This document shows, one piece after another, positions 46,530 to 59,454 of a stretch of DNA of 64,000 nt. How positions within the stretch are numbered: the stretch's first letter is position 1; each line of letters begins with the position of its first letter. The position numbers and the translations under genes were made by a program. Below the pieces are notes generated by a model. It saw only the letters and a list, made by a program, of their open reading frames with translations, had not been told where the DNA came from and did not search any database. The DNA is from Buxus sempervirens (lineage: Eukaryota; Streptophyta; Magnoliopsida; Buxales; Buxaceae), in contig OX387188.1 in the NCBI GenBank assembly GCA_947561395.2, forward strand, positions 12,550,061 to 12,614,060. Direction: 5' to 3'.

Positions 46530-48141
46530 TGATAAGTCATGAAAATATCACATTATAGCACATTAATTTCAAGACTTATCTGGTTTTATTTCATATTTAA
46601 TTCCCAATTTTACTTAGAAATTGTCAAAGTCTTTCATCTTTGCATTTTATTTTCATTGTCTAAATTTTGCCTAATTTGTTGATGTAGAGATACTCTTGGT
46701 GATTATAGAAATCACGGTTCAAACGGCGTAACAATCGGAGTCAAATTTTAGAAGATATGATCAACGTTCGCTGGCCGTTCGCCTGTCGTTCGAACGTTGG
46801 TGTTCTACAGAGAAACCCGAGAGCAGCGTTCGCTGGCCGTTCGCCTGTCATTCGAATGTTGGTGTTCTACAGAGAAACCCGAGAGCAGCGTGCGCTGAAC
46901 GTTCGCTTGTCGTTCGAATGTTGGTGAAAAATAGAGAAATTGTGAGCAGCGTTCGCTAACCGTTCGATGAACGTTCGAACAAGAGAAGAGGAAACAACTT
47001 TTTGACCTGAACGTTCGACCCGCATTCGATGAACATTCGAACGATCAAGTATTAAATCCTATTATAAAATTCCAAACTTTGCGGATTTGTTTCCTTTTTC
47101 TTGGGGATCTTCTTCTAGTTTTTAGGAGGACTTAGAGGGGTTTCTAATTAAGAAGATTAGGTCGTTTTTGGACTTGAAAATCGTGGATATACAAGGAAAG
47201 GAAGTTATCTCTTCCTTAGGAGTCTTGGAAGGAAAGTTTCTATTTTCTCTTCAAGGGATTGTTGGGCAAGCTTGGTGATTTCTATAAAGAAGGAGCTGGA
47301 CGTGAAGAGGAGAAAGGTTGGTGCTGGGAACGTGAGAAGGAAGCTGGAACATCAAGAGATCAGAGCTTGGATCATCATTAGTTTATTTCTTCTCTTTTGT
47401 TCTTCTTCTTTCATTATACTCTGTTTTGATGTTTATTCTTAGTTCAGTCATGAACTAATTTCTCTTTCTAAGGCTTTGATGTAATCTGAACATGATGTTT
47501 TAATTCTGAATACTATCGCTAAAGGATTTATGATTCACTATTTGAGTATTTTATTATTGTGCTTAACCCAATTGAGTATTTGATCACCATTCAATTGTAT
47601 ATGGTAGTTGTATTGAGACCGAGAGGAGATATACAATTTTAGTTCCTGTGATAAAATACCATATTCTACATGTTGATAGAGATATTGGCATGGTCTATGT
47701 AGCTTTGTGTTTTTGGACATGAAACTCCACAGATCTTAATGTACCTTGTTACTTTTAAATTCATATAGAGATATCGTGGGTTATCGTAGGAAGGTAAGTT
47801 CGTTGGTGCTCGAGAGAGACCATTGGATAGAATAGGGATTTTCGCTTTCAAAGTGGATTATAAAATTCAGTAGCATGTGTATTCAAGAGTTAATTCAGAT
47901 TTGTTTAAGATGAAATCAAATGCCTTAGTATTTTAAATCTCTTATTGAACCTCAATCTTATATTTTCTTAGTTAATAATTTTAATTGTTAGTTAAAAACC
48001 CATCTCACTTTTTGAGTATCCAAATAGAATTTAGGATAGTAATTTCAGTATTTAGTAGCTACCATTCCCTGTGGGTTCGACACTCTATTTCATCACTTTA
48101 TTACTTGTTACGAATTCGTGCACTTGCGAAAAAGTACATCA
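46530..48141 (+). repeat. Athila-type 3' LTR
   Basis: 1612 bases, colinear with the 5' LTR. Several palindrome CpGs (46755-47045) are mutated to TpG or CpA. It is followed by GAAGG and then the rest of the host Tat LTR. Confidence 0.92.
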
Positions 48142-50295
48142 GAAGGCCCACGGTGTCCCTGGTGGGCTTAGTCAAGCCCATGTACCCTTGTGGGCCTCAG
48201 TCTAGTCTAAGAGGCCATTTGGCTTTGGTTAGTTCAATTGATTTTACTTTTGGTTTCAAATTAGATTTAAGTGGTTTTCATGTAAAGGTGGGCCGGATTG
48301 GTTTGTGGGCCCCTTAGGTGGGCCCACATGGTAGCCAAGTAATTTAGTGGATTTATCTTTTTAAGTTTCCAAAAAATGGGTTGGACACTGGGCTTGGGGC
48401 CGATAGTCCTGACTATGGCTTGAAAGTCCAAGTTACAGGAAGTTAGGGTTTGCACCCTTCCTTGGTTCGGTTGGTGGGCTTTAGCGGGCCCGGTAAGCCC
48501 TTGCCCTTGGTCTCGACCAAACCACACATTTCATACATCAATTCACCAACAAGTTCGGGTGGGAAGAATTGGGTTTGGCTCGCCCCGATTGATTTAGTTA
48601 ATTTATTTATCTTGATTAGGTCACATGTATGCATTCCATTGTGTTCATTGGGCTTGGTGGGCCCCATTGGAAGGCCCACTAGAAATCAAGTTGGACCGGG
48701 GGTCCAAGTCCCATGCGGGGCTCCCAGGTGACCTGGAAGCCCTGTCGGTTCATTCAGTTCGATTTGAAAATGCCACCCGTATTCGGCAAAAAATCATAGA
48801 ATATACATGTATCACAGAGAATGTAAAAAAAAGACATTTACCAGGGGAGAATTGCTCACTATTCTGGGTCCAAGGGGAGGGACCTGGGGCCCCTGTGGGC
48901 GGAGCGAAGCGGAGCCACGAGGCGAGGTCCCTCCCTGCACCAAGGAACGAGTTGGATGCGCGGAGAACAATAGGGTTGGAGGGTGCGGGGGCGAAGCCCC
49001 CCGTGGTACGGTAAAGGGCATTCTTGGGTTTTCAAAAAAAACAAGTAATTCAGCATTTTAAGAGGGTGCGCTGACTTGAGACGCTAGGCGCAAGGTCAGC
49101 GCAAGCTAGGCGGAAGCGAAAATCAACAAAAAGAACACCTGCGCGCGCGTGCTAGGTGCGAGCTAGGCGGGAGACGAGCACGAGCGAGGCGGGTGCAAAA
49201 AGCGCTTCGCGCTTCGCGCGAAAGCGCTGAACACGAGCTCAGCGCGAGCTCGGCGGACACCCTCTGTGCACACAACTCTCTATTTTTTTTTTCTGAAACT
49301 CAAAAACTGGCTGGATTTCCAGTCTCTGTAACACCTCCCAGGTGCTTCTAGCATCCCAGAAGACACTTAAACATGCTTTGAAATTATTCTAACCTACTAC
49401 AAGACACAACTCCATATCAGGAAACCAAGCTCGATTATTATATAAAAAAAAAAAAACAACTACAGATACACTAACAGCTGCAGGGGGAGTGGGGGGTGAT
49501 GGGAGCATGCCCACAGGTGCACAAGAAGGAGACAGCATGTGGCAGGGGGTTGGGGGAGCATGTTGGCAAGTCTAGCAAATAATAAAACAACAAAAAAAAA
49601 ACAATAACAAACAGAGATCGCCTAGGAAAGATGAAAACCTAATTTTTGCACCTACGCCTGTACCTGAACTCTGTGCATGCACACAGACATTCGGAGAAGG
49701 GAAGGAGAAGGGGGGTTTACAGGGGTACATTAGATGAAGGGAACTTGAGGGAACATGCTCCCTCTTTAACGTAGACAACGCATGCATCTTCCTCTTCCTT
49801 ACTTGGTGGCCTTCCTCGGGTGGAAATGAAAAGAAAAGGCATGGCAAGCTTTCATGGCAATGGTCTTATACCACGGAATAAGACCGGCTTATGAAATCCT
49901 TTAGAAAACATCGCATATTCATATATGTGTAACCTAAAGTAACAAGGACCCTTACCTGGTGGTTCTTGAGTTCTGGAGCAGAGTGGAGACGCCTCCTCGA
50001 AGCCGGACAGTAGTTGGAGCTTTCACTTTTACCACATCGACAGTAGCAAGCTTCCACTCGCTTAGGTTGAAATGAAGGAGAACAAAGGAAGGGTGAGGCG
50101 CTTGGGGTTTTTTGGAGGCAAGCAGGGATGAGAAGAGGGGGCTTCGGGTGAAGGAAGAAGAAGGAGAAGGGAGTGAGCCGACGAAAACTCAAAACCCAAC
50201 GAAGAACAACCCAAAAATCCCCACCCTAGAAAAGCTCTCGACCAAAATTTTCCCAACCAAAGGAGAGCCAACCTTTTGCAATGAAGTGTCGCGCG

Positions 50296-50306
50296 GCTTT
50301 TATAGA
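50296..50306 (-). promoter_or_regulatory. TATA box of the Tat LTR at 34371
   Basis: TCTATAAAAGC on the minus strand; downstream is the donor-like site 49950-49958. Confidence 0.65.
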
Positions 50307-51110
50307 CAAGGGAAATAGGGGTATCCGCTGGGTTGGCGCCTGGCTGGCACCGAGCGCATGTTGTGCTTGCCTCTCTTGTGCGAGAGGCCAAATGATGAAA
50401 AAACAATAAATGCGGCCGATATTCTTGGATTTTTTCGATTTAATCCGATATTCTTGGATTTTTACAGATTTAGTCCTTGGGATATTTCGTACGTTTGGAT
50501 ATTCACGGATTTGATCCCCGAGATATTTTCTACGCAACTCGCCACGTGTGCAGCTTTTTGCCACGTGTGCAGTTTGCTGGTTTTGTTGCTTGGAAACTTT
50601 GTCAGCTCATATTTTCTCCATCCGGACTCTGATCTGGGCAAACTCAGTTTCGTTAGAATCATATCGGAGCCCTCTATCCAATGACCTAGGGGTAAGCATC
50701 TGGATCGGGGCTTAGCAGAAAGTCAACTTTCGGCTCCCCTCAAGTTTGACCGGCCTGCAGAACCCTCATCCGGACTCCGATTCCTGCAAACTTAGTTGCA
50801 TTGGACTCGTGTTGGGATTCTCTATCCAATGACATAAGGGTAAGCACTTGGATCGGGGTTTAGCAGAAAGTCAACTTTTGGCTCCCCTCAAGTTTGACCA
50901 GCTTGCAGAACCCTCATCCGGACTCTGATTCTTGCAAACTTAGTTGCGTTGGACTCATGTCGGGATTCTCTATCCAATGACATAAAGGGAGGTGGTCAAT
51001 TATCACTTGATCAAAAAGTCAACTTTTCACCCCTTAGGGTTTGACTTTCTGTCCAGGGTTTGCATTTTTGGCTTTTCTGGGAGCGCAAAAAATGAGGTGC
51101 TTATAGTAGG

Positions 51111-52949
51111 GTCACCAGATGGCAAGTCCTTTTGTCCGAGTACGACATCATGTATACGACTAGGAAGACGATAAAAGGACAAGCAGTGGCAGATCATTTG
51201 GCAGAGCATCCCCTGCCAAACTACCAACCGCTCCTGACTCACTTCCCAGATGAAGATGTGATGTGTATCGAGTCCACAGAAGAGATAGAGGAAACCAAGT
51301 GGCAAATGTTCTTTGACAGGGCAGTCAATGTAAATGGAAAGGGGATCGGAGCAGTGCTAATCTCCCCAGATGGTGTCCATCACCCCATAGCAGCGAAACT
51401 CCTGTTTGATTTTGCTAGCAACATGGCCGAATATGAAGCATGTGTGTTAGGCTTGCGAGCAGCAATTGAGATGCGCATACCAAAGTTGAAGGTGTTCGGT
51501 GACTCAAGTCTCATCATCTATCAAGTGATGGGAGACTGGAAGACCAGAGATGTGAAGTTGGTACCATACCAAGAGTTGGTCAAGGAGTTAGAAGATCAAT
51601 TTGAGAGCGTGACATTCGACTACATGCCACGAGACAGGAATTGATTTGCAGATGCGCTAGCCACACTGGCATCAATGGCCACCATCACGGATGATACTTG
51701 GGTACAACCATTGGAGATAGAAATTCAGCGCTAACCTATTTACTGCTTCAGTGTCGAGAAAAGCACACCCAAAGAAGAGCCTTCGTACGCAGACATTGAG
51801 AGACACATAAGGAACAGAATTTTGCCAGAAGGTGCCTCGGCTGCAGAGAAGCGAACTATCCAAAGGTTGGTAGGGCAATACTTCTACAGTGGAGGTAGGC
51901 TGTACAAGAAGTCATACAATGACTCCCTACTGCTATGTGTCAGAGAAAATGAAGCGCAGAAATTGATTGAGGAAGTCCACGGAGGCGGATTGCTACACTC
52001 ACGTCAGGAAGTGCCAGTTGTGCCAGATTTATGCAGACAACATCCATGCACCACCAAATACGTTGTATTCCATGGCGCCTCCTTGGCCATTTGCCATCTG
52101 GGGGATTGACATGATAGGCCAGGTTCATCCAAAGCCTTCGAACGGGCATCGGTTCATCTTAGTGGCAATTGATTACTTTACCAAGTGGGTAGAAGCCATG
52201 TCCTTTGTGGATGTGAAGAAATCTCATGTACTCAAGTTTATCAGAACCAATATAGTTTGTCGCTACGGAGTTCCAAAAGCAATCATCACTGATAATGCGA
52301 AGAATCTGAATAATAAGGACATGGGAAAGATGTGTGAAGATCTGAAGATCAGACATTTGAACTCCACGGCGTACTGGCCCAATATGAATGGGCAGTAGAG
52401 GCTGCCAACAAGAATTTGAAGAAGATACTCGAGAAAATGGTAGTCACCTACAGAGACTGGCATGAGAAGCTGCCTTACGCGTTGCACACCTATCGGACGT
52501 CGATTAGAACATCGACTTGGGAAACCCCATTCTCCTTGGTATACAGAATGGAGGCAGTCCTCCCCGTGGAAGTACAGATTCCGTTGCTCAGAATCCTAAA
52601 GGAAGCTGAAATCAGTGACGTCAAATGGGAAGAATCCAGGTTCGACCAGTTACAGTTGCTTGATGAAAAAAGGATCAAGGCTCTGTGTCATGGCCAACTC
52701 TATCAACAGAGAGTGGCGCGAGCCTACAACAAGAAAGTGAAGCCACGATATTTTAAGGTAGGAGATCTGGTATTGAAGAGAATCTTCCCCCATCAAGAAG
52801 ACAACAGAGGGAAATTCAAGCCAAACTACGAAGGGCCATTTGTAGTCCACAAAGTTCTGTCCCGAGGAGCACTTATCCTACAAGAAATGGACGGGGCAAT
52901 TTTTCCTGAGCCGAAAAATGCAGACGCGGTCAAATTGTACTACGCCTAG
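51111..52949 (+). pseudogene. T2 pol, second part: second RNase H and integrase
   Basis: Reading resumes after the solo LTR with RWQVLL-type sequence. The archaeal-type RNase H is open to 51644 (FFDRAVN, with Asp changed to Arg at the position that is FFDGAVN in T1, and NMAEYEACVLGLRAA). A TGA stop follows RDRN. Integrase has lost roughly 25 residues of its zinc region (near 51985), shifting the core to 51967-52398, which keeps WGIDMIG and ITDNAK. A one-base loss just before the catalytic Glu gives a stop (52396-52398); the C-terminal part is at 52416-52949 with EGPFVV. This copy is inactive. Confidence 0.9.
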
Positions 52950-55157
52950 GATCATTCTAATTGGGAAATGAAGGAAGGCCATCTTTGACTCTCCTTTAGA
53001 CTGTAAATCCTTCCAAATACCTTAAATTCTCCCTTAGTTAGACAATTTTGAGCCTTAAAATTCTTTCAACCCATTAAAAGTGTTCTACACATCAAATAGG
53101 GCATTCCTGGCAAAGCACAAAGAAACAAGGCGTTCTTGCCCTGAAAAACCTCAAAAAGAGAAGAAGAAATAGAAAAAAAAAAAGAAAAAAGAAAAAAAGA
53201 AACAGAGAAAAAGGGGAAATGTTTACCCCACCAAAGATACTGTGATGCAAATTAGCCAGGATGTAAGTCCCACCAGCAATAAAAGTAGCACACTTTGCAA
53301 AACCAGATAACTAAGCTTTTTTGAGCCATTTTTCCTTTCTTTCATAGCCAAAACCAAGCCTACATTTCGTCCTATCTCTAAGACCTCTCGGATCACAAAA
53401 AGAATGGTCAAGGCAAACAGTTAAGTCTACATTCATCAGCGATGATGGAATTCAGAACCTCCTAGAAAGGCTGGACATGGCGAAAACCCGAAAGAAGGGC
53501 GTTGTGTGGTCAGTCATAAAAAAAAGAGAGAGAGAGAAAGAACAGGCCACATTTGGACTGAGCAGAGCAAGATACAGAAGAGAGCAGTGACAGTGGTAGA
53601 CAGTAACCTGAGAAAGATGCGCATATCTGAGGGGTCCAGACCGGCAGGTTATGCTCGAGACAAAGACTTCACAGTGGCCTGTGATGACAATTGCTACTGA
53701 AAATACCAAGCACTCCAAGTCCCGTCTGACCTTGGAAATTTCTTTGATATTGCAGACACAAGCACTCCAAGCACCCCTGTCTTCTCTATAATTGTTCTGC
53801 TTAACTGTTTTGAGCTCCACATTGGGCTACTAACTTGAGTTGATAATCTCTTAACCTTGGCAGAGGCCGCTTCTTGCTGCAATGGGCAAAAGGCTCAGAG
53901 CAAGAAGAGAATAAGAAAAGTGTTTTGCATTCCCCAGCTAGTCCACGACTAACATGTTGTCTTTTCCCGCCTTCACAGGTACAACGAAAGTAGGATGACA
54001 GACATCTTCTCCAAAATCCCTAGTGGAGTTCCTTCAGTAAACGGAGAATAATACCCTCCAAAATCCCCAGTGGAAGGCTTTCAGCAAATGAAGGACGAGA
54101 TCTCCTAAGCCCCCATGGAGTCTTTTCTACAATGAAAGAGTAGTATTTGATGAGATAATCTTCCCAAGCCTCACCCAGTCTGAAGAGGCCGGATTCGCGG
54201 AAGAGAGCAGAAAGGAGACAAAGCAAGCTCACACCAACCCCTGGTGGAGTTTCTTGCACCCAACAAGAGCCCGAATGAACATGAAGAATTCGCACCCAAG
54301 CTGAAGGAAAAGGCCTTACAAAGAAAGAATGACAGCGTGAGGAATTCCCACTTATCCCCAGTGGAGCACCCTTCACAAGGGAACCCGCACGCATGTCGGA
54401 AAACAAGGCCTGACTGAAGAAAAAACAATGAGGTAGGGATTCCGGCCTAATCCCCAACAATAGTCACTCCAAGCTAGGAGGCCTCTGCCTCATCCAGGAA
54501 AGAAAAGCCAACCAGAAGGCACGCTGCAGAAGAAAGAAGCGGCGAAACATGAAGGAGAACAAGCAAAGATGAAGATCTCATCGGGCAAGATGGCCCTTTT
54601 GTAATTTTTGATTTCACACTTTTGTAAATTGAATAGAGCAGGTGTGTGAGCTCCCTTGAGGCACCGGACAGCACTGGAAGCAACTCCTCACCAACAGTAG
54701 CTCCTCCTCCGCCTTTCCCTTCTCCTTTCTCCATTTGTCCCGCCTTCTATACCAACCCTTGGCCATCAATCCTTAAAAAAAAAACAAAAGAAAAAGCCTT
54801 AAGTAAAAGACACAAGAAGAATCAGCAATCTGAAGTCACCTAAAAGCTTTAATGGAACAAACAAGAAGAAAAGAATATTGTCAAATGTCTGGCATCAATG
54901 CCGAAACAGGTTGGCGAGCTCAAGTCCAATCTAATCTCTTTCAAACTCAAATCAAACGCTGAAGAGTTGCCCTACAAAAACTTTAAAAGCAAAGGGTAAG
55001 GAAACTCTTAAGCCAGGAAGTGACTCCACATCATTTGGACGCTTCCCTTTTAAATGAAAACTTCAAAGGACTAAGCCCGTCGACCATGTCGGCAGAAATG
55101 CGAGGCGCAAAAATGAGATTCTTTTTTCTCTTTGCCGTTCATCCACAAGGTAACTCC
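52950..55157 (+). other. T2 3' untranslated region
   Basis: Colinear with T1 10737-12903 and noncoding. It includes a purine-rich stretch (53155-53215) and the PBS-complementary repeats at 54016-54465. Confidence 0.75.
54016..54465 (+). repeat. Primer-tRNA-like repeats in T2 3' UTR
   Basis: Motifs of the type ATCCCCAGTGGAGT at 54016-54029, 54063-54075, 54108-54122, 54237-54250, 54354-54366 and a worn one at 54449-54465. They match the 3' arm of a tRNA-Arg type and could pair with the PBS of the family. Confidence 0.75.
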
Positions 55158-55173
55158 GGCAAAGAGGGGCAGT
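55158..55173 (+). other. T2 polypurine tract
   Basis: GGCAAAGAGGGGCAGT, followed by the first six bases of the T2 3' LTR (TGTAAG, 55174-55179), where a solo LTR interrupts. Confidence 0.88.
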
Positions 55174-55179
55174 TGTAAG

Positions 55180-58100
55180 TGTGCGCGCGTCGGAAACACG
55201 GTACGGGAAAGTTCGGAGTCGCCACCGCCTGATGCGGTGCAGGTGGACACCTGGGTGCCTAATCTTGTCTATTGGGCTAGTCAGCGGCTTGAGATTCTAA
55301 GTAGGGTCTCGGTTGTGGTCTGGGGAAGTCCGTAGACACCCCAGTCTACCCCGTCGGATGATGGGTCCCGTGGGTTCCCTTTTTTGAGTCAGCTGGCCTT
55401 GGTTTCTCATCCGATTCCTAATTCGATATGCAACTTGGTTAAGTCTGGCGAGACCACCTGAATGGTGTGGGTCCCTTTAATTGATTTTATCTTGCTTATT
55501 AAAATGCACTGAGTCTGATGGGGCGGGCCTCGTTGAAGGGCCCACGGTTCCCTTAGTGGACTTGGGTAAGCCCATGTGCCCTTGGTGGGCCTCTGTCTAA
55601 CCTAGGAAGCCCTGTGGGCTTAGGTGAAATGAATTAATTTTGCTTAGTTTATTCAAGTTGGGGACTCATGTGATTTTCATGCCATAAGTGGGTCGGCATT
55701 GGTTTGCAGGCCCCTGGGTGGGCCCCCATGATGGATACCAAAGTGTTTTAATTTATCTTTATTTATCTTTGCAAGAATGCACTGCGTATTGGGCTTGGGG
55801 CCCATGATCCAGTTTTGGGCTTGAAAGCCCAGTTCTTTGAAGTCTAGGGTTTGCACCCTAACTTGGTTGATTGGTGGGCTTTGGCGGGCCCGATAGGCCC
55901 TAGCCCTTGGTCTCGGCCAAACCACACAATTCAAATAGTCCTTCCGCACAACAAGGTTCGGGTGGGACGCATTGGGTTTGGCCCACCCGGTTCGATCAAT
56001 TTATTTTGCTTAACTTGTTCATTTTGCATGCTTTAGGGTTTATTGGGCTTGGTGGGCCCCGTTGGAAGGCCCGTTAATGGTTCCGAATTGGACCGGCGGT
56101 CCAGGTCCCAAGTTGGGTCTCCGGGTCACCCGGAAACCCTATTGGATCACTTGGTTGGGTTAAAAATATCACAAAATTCGACCAAGATCAGAAAACACAA
56201 AAAGGGCATTTCTGCCATGTATCCGGCCTTAGTTGCCGAATACACACACGCCATAGGTGATCCGGCCTGAGTTGCCGGATCACCTTAAATCACCTTAAAA
56301 TGGCCTTTTTTCAGGATTTGGCCATTGGGGTGACTTCCAGGGGTTCCTAGGGGTCTTCTACAAGTTGTGTGGGCCCCTGGGTGGGCCATTATTGGTTTAG
56401 GTTTGGGGGAGGATCCTCATTTGGCCTCCTTTCGGGGGTTCTCAACAAGGGCAAAAGGAGGGGAGACATGGGAAGTCCTCTCCGCTGTGGATCATGTATG
56501 TTAGTGAAACAGGGACCAAAGTGTCGCTGCTTTGGGTTTCCATGGCTCCAGAGACAGCAAGCATACTTAATCAAGAAAATCCGAGCAAGCAACAAACCTG
56601 AATCCATACTCTCGAGACATGCAAATCACATGCTTCTTTATGCATGTTCCAGACATTGTGGGTGCATGTGCACACGGGAATATGGTAAAAAAGTAAGCAT
56701 GAATGACCTGGCATGCCTCTAACTTTGAAGGGAATTAGTGCATGCAATATGTGAATAAAAGAAGCTAACCACGTAATCATGCTTGGGTGGCATGCATGCT
56801 GGAGGAGGGTGAGGACAGCAGCTGTTGGGAGGGGGTTAGCACGCTTCTAGGGGCCGGAAACAGTGAGAAAGTGGGGAGGGGGATCATGGCAATAGGAAGG
56901 CTTACCCATGATACTAGCACCACAAGCACAACATACCAATCACACCTAATGAAGAAGGGAAAGGGGTGCTGCTGCTGCTGCCAGCAGCAGCTCTAAAGGT
57001 ACTGTGCATGCTCAGTAATTTGTCATAAAGAGCCCTCCTGGGGTGTTAAGAGCAGCAACTACAAGTGGGGGGAGGGGGTCATGCTCATTGGCACAAAACA
57101 ATGAACAAAACAAAGGCAAGCATGGAGGCATTAATACACAAAACGGTGGCATGTTGTACAAGTGAAAACAGCAGCTATGGAGGAACGAGAATCATGGTGA
57201 GTCACACAAAACAGCAAGCAAAGTTATACATTTGCACGATCCTAAAGGTGAAGAAAGACATACTTCAAGTGATGGTGTATTCTAGCATGTATAGGTCAAC
57301 CACTAAGCTATATGCATACAAAACAAAGACCTACCCTAGCATGTATATCACTCATAACTCACAGCAAGATCATGCTAATTTCACCTTTGCATTTCAATTT
57401 AAAGAGATAAAGAAAGGGAAGTGGGGGGTTACATAAAGGGGTACATTAGAAAAGATATTTGGGGAAAATGCTCCCCTATGGAAACCAAAGAGGAGGACAA
57501 TGACATTATGCCTAAAACAGCAACCTCATGACACTCCGAGCTTCGATCTTACTCTCTCATGAAACCCTAGGAATGCCATCTCTTAACTTGGAGATCTCCG
57601 TATGGTGGAAACAAGAGGATAATGCATGCACCATTATTATGAAAGCAGATTTTATGCCATGGAGAAAACCAAGCACGGTGAACCCTTTAGAAAACCTTCA
57701 TTTTAACATATATGCAATAAAATACTGTAAGAAACCTTACCTTTGAACCTTAAGCTCTCCCCATGGTGTAGAGTCACTTTTTGTAGCAAGACAAGGCCGG
57801 AAGCTCCCTCTTCCTGCACCAACAGCAGCAATACCCCTTCTTGTTGGAGTGTGAGACCAAGGACAGAAGGAGGGAGGAGGGTGGAGGTGACTTGGGTGGT
57901 GTGGGGAGGTGGTGGAGGGCAAAGGGGGTTGAGGAAGGAAGGATTCAGATGGAAACAGGTGGGGGAAGAAAGCTGAAAACAACAAAAAAGACCCAACCCC
58001 CGGCCAGAGGTGGCTGCTGTGCTTTTATAGACAAACTTAATGTATCCGGCATTAAATGTTTAAATGTCGAATACACTACATGTCCTTTGTATCCAGCATT

Positions 58101-58885
58101 TAATGTCTGATACACTGAACCTCCTTTGTATCCGGCATAAAATGTTGGATACAAACAAAATTATTTCAAAAATTTAATGCCGCCACGAATTTGTCGGGGA
58201 ATCGGCGCGAATCTTGCCGAGCAAATCTTTGTATCCGACATTTGAGTCCGGATATGAAGAGGAGCAAGTGTATCTGGCATATTTGGTCGGATACAAATCG
58301 AAAAATTACGGATTTGCCCCTCGACTTGACCGATTTGACCGATTCGACCGATTTAACACTTTTGGATATCTACGGATTGCCCCCTGCGAATATTTGCTTT
58401 AAACCCTGGGATATTTTGCATGTTTGGATATTTACGGATTACCCCTCGAGATATTTTCTTGCGCCACTCACCACGTGTGCGGCTTTTTGCCACGTGTGTA
58501 GCTTTCTGGGTTTTGCTGCTCGGAAATTTCGACGGCTCATATCTCCTTCATCTGGACTCCGATTTGAGCAAACTCAATTGCGTTAGGACCGTATCGGAGC
58601 CCTCTATCCAATGGCATGGGGGTAAGCACCTGGATCGGGGTTTGAAAAAAGTCAACTTTTTGCTCCCCCTTTAAGTTTGACCTGCCCACAGAACCTTCAT
58701 ATGGACTCCGATTCCAGCAAATTCAATTGCGTTGGAACCGTGTCGAGATTCTTTATCCATTGAGATACATCAAAGTGGCCAATTTTCACTTGATCAAAAA
58801 ATCAATTTTCCCCCTTAGGGTTTAACTTTCTATTTAGGGTTTGCATTTCTAGCTCTTTCGGAAGCGCAAAAATGAGGTGCTTACA
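55180..58885 (-). mobile_element. Tat-type solo LTR inside T2 3' LTR
   Basis: A 3706-base LTR starts TGTGCGCGCG and ends GGTGCTTACA. GTAAG is at 55175-55179 and 58886-58890. It inserted head-to-head with the LTR start it split. It has a TATA box (58020-58031), a donor-like site AAG|GTAAGG (57735-57743), palindromes (58040-58155; 56218-56283), U3 repeats (58530-58760) and a U5 hairpin with one mismatch (55225-55246). No gene is inside. Confidence 0.93.
58020..58031 (-). promoter_or_regulatory. TATA box of the solo LTR at 55180
   Basis: TCTATAAAAGCA on the minus strand. Confidence 0.65.
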
Positions 58886-59454
58886 GTAAGCACCTCATTT
58901 TTGCGCTCCCAGAAAAGCCAGAAATGCAAAACCCTAGGCGGAAAGTCAAACCCTGAAGGGTGAAAAGTTGACTTTTTGATCAAGTTAAAATTGACCACCT
59001 TGCTCAATATCAATGGATAGAGAATCTTGACACAGTTCCAACGCAGCTGAGTTTGCTGGAATCGGAGTCCGGATGAAGGATCCATGGGCCGGTCAAACTT
59101 GAAGGGAGCTGAAAGTTGACTTTTTGCTGAACCCCAAACCAGGTGCTTAGCCCTATGTCATTGGATAGAGGGCTCTGATACAGTTCTAACGCAACTGAGT
59201 TTGCCCAAATTGGAGTTCGGATGAAGAAGATATGAGCTGTCGAAGTTTCCGAGCAGCAAAACCCAAAAAGCTGCACACTTGGCAAGAGGTTGCACACGTG
59301 GCGAGAAGTGCAAGAAAATATCTCGATGGGGTAATCCCTGGATATCCAAACATGTAAAATATCCCAGGGATTAAAGCAAAAATTCACAGGGACCAAATCT
59401 GCGAATATCCAAGTGTATCGGATGAATCTGCGAATATCCAAGAACTAAATCTGT

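Larger units (their letters stand above)
34734..48141 (+). mobile_element. Athila-type element lacking RT, RNase H and integrase
   Basis: It is bounded by LTRs 34734-36344 and 46530-48141 with GAAGG at 34729-34733 and 48142-48146. It has a PBS, a gag-protease region and a polypurine tract but only about 4 kb of internal sequence once the nested LTR is removed. There is no pol beyond protease, so it would have needed proteins in trans. I count about 30 differences between the LTRs by hand (about 2%), many at CpG sites, which suggests a fairly recent insertion. Confidence 0.9.
34371..51105 (-). mobile_element. Tat-type solo LTR inserted in T2 pol
   Basis: Its own sequence is 34371-34733 plus 48147-51105, about 3.3 kb. 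It starts TGCGCGCGCG and ends GGTGCTTATA (usual TTACA mutated). GTAGG is at 34366-34370 and 51106-51110. It was split by the Athila element. It has a TATA box (50296-50306), a splice-donor-like site (49950-49958), two G-boxes (50543-50548, 50562-50567), about three U3 repeats (50590-50980) and the U5 hairpin (34416-34437). It belongs with the LTR at 39530 in carrying a GCGC-rich segment (49070-49260). Confidence 0.9.

Noticed and set aside
48859..49061. Overlapping frames rich in Pro, Gly and Arg near 48807-49061
   Set aside because: They read the GC-rich segment of a Tat LTR in several frames and have no domain.
59010..59441. 143-residue frame on the minus strand and similar frames at 58191-58586 and 50358-50684
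   Set aside because: These are readings of the shared U3 repeats, present in many LTRs in different frames.
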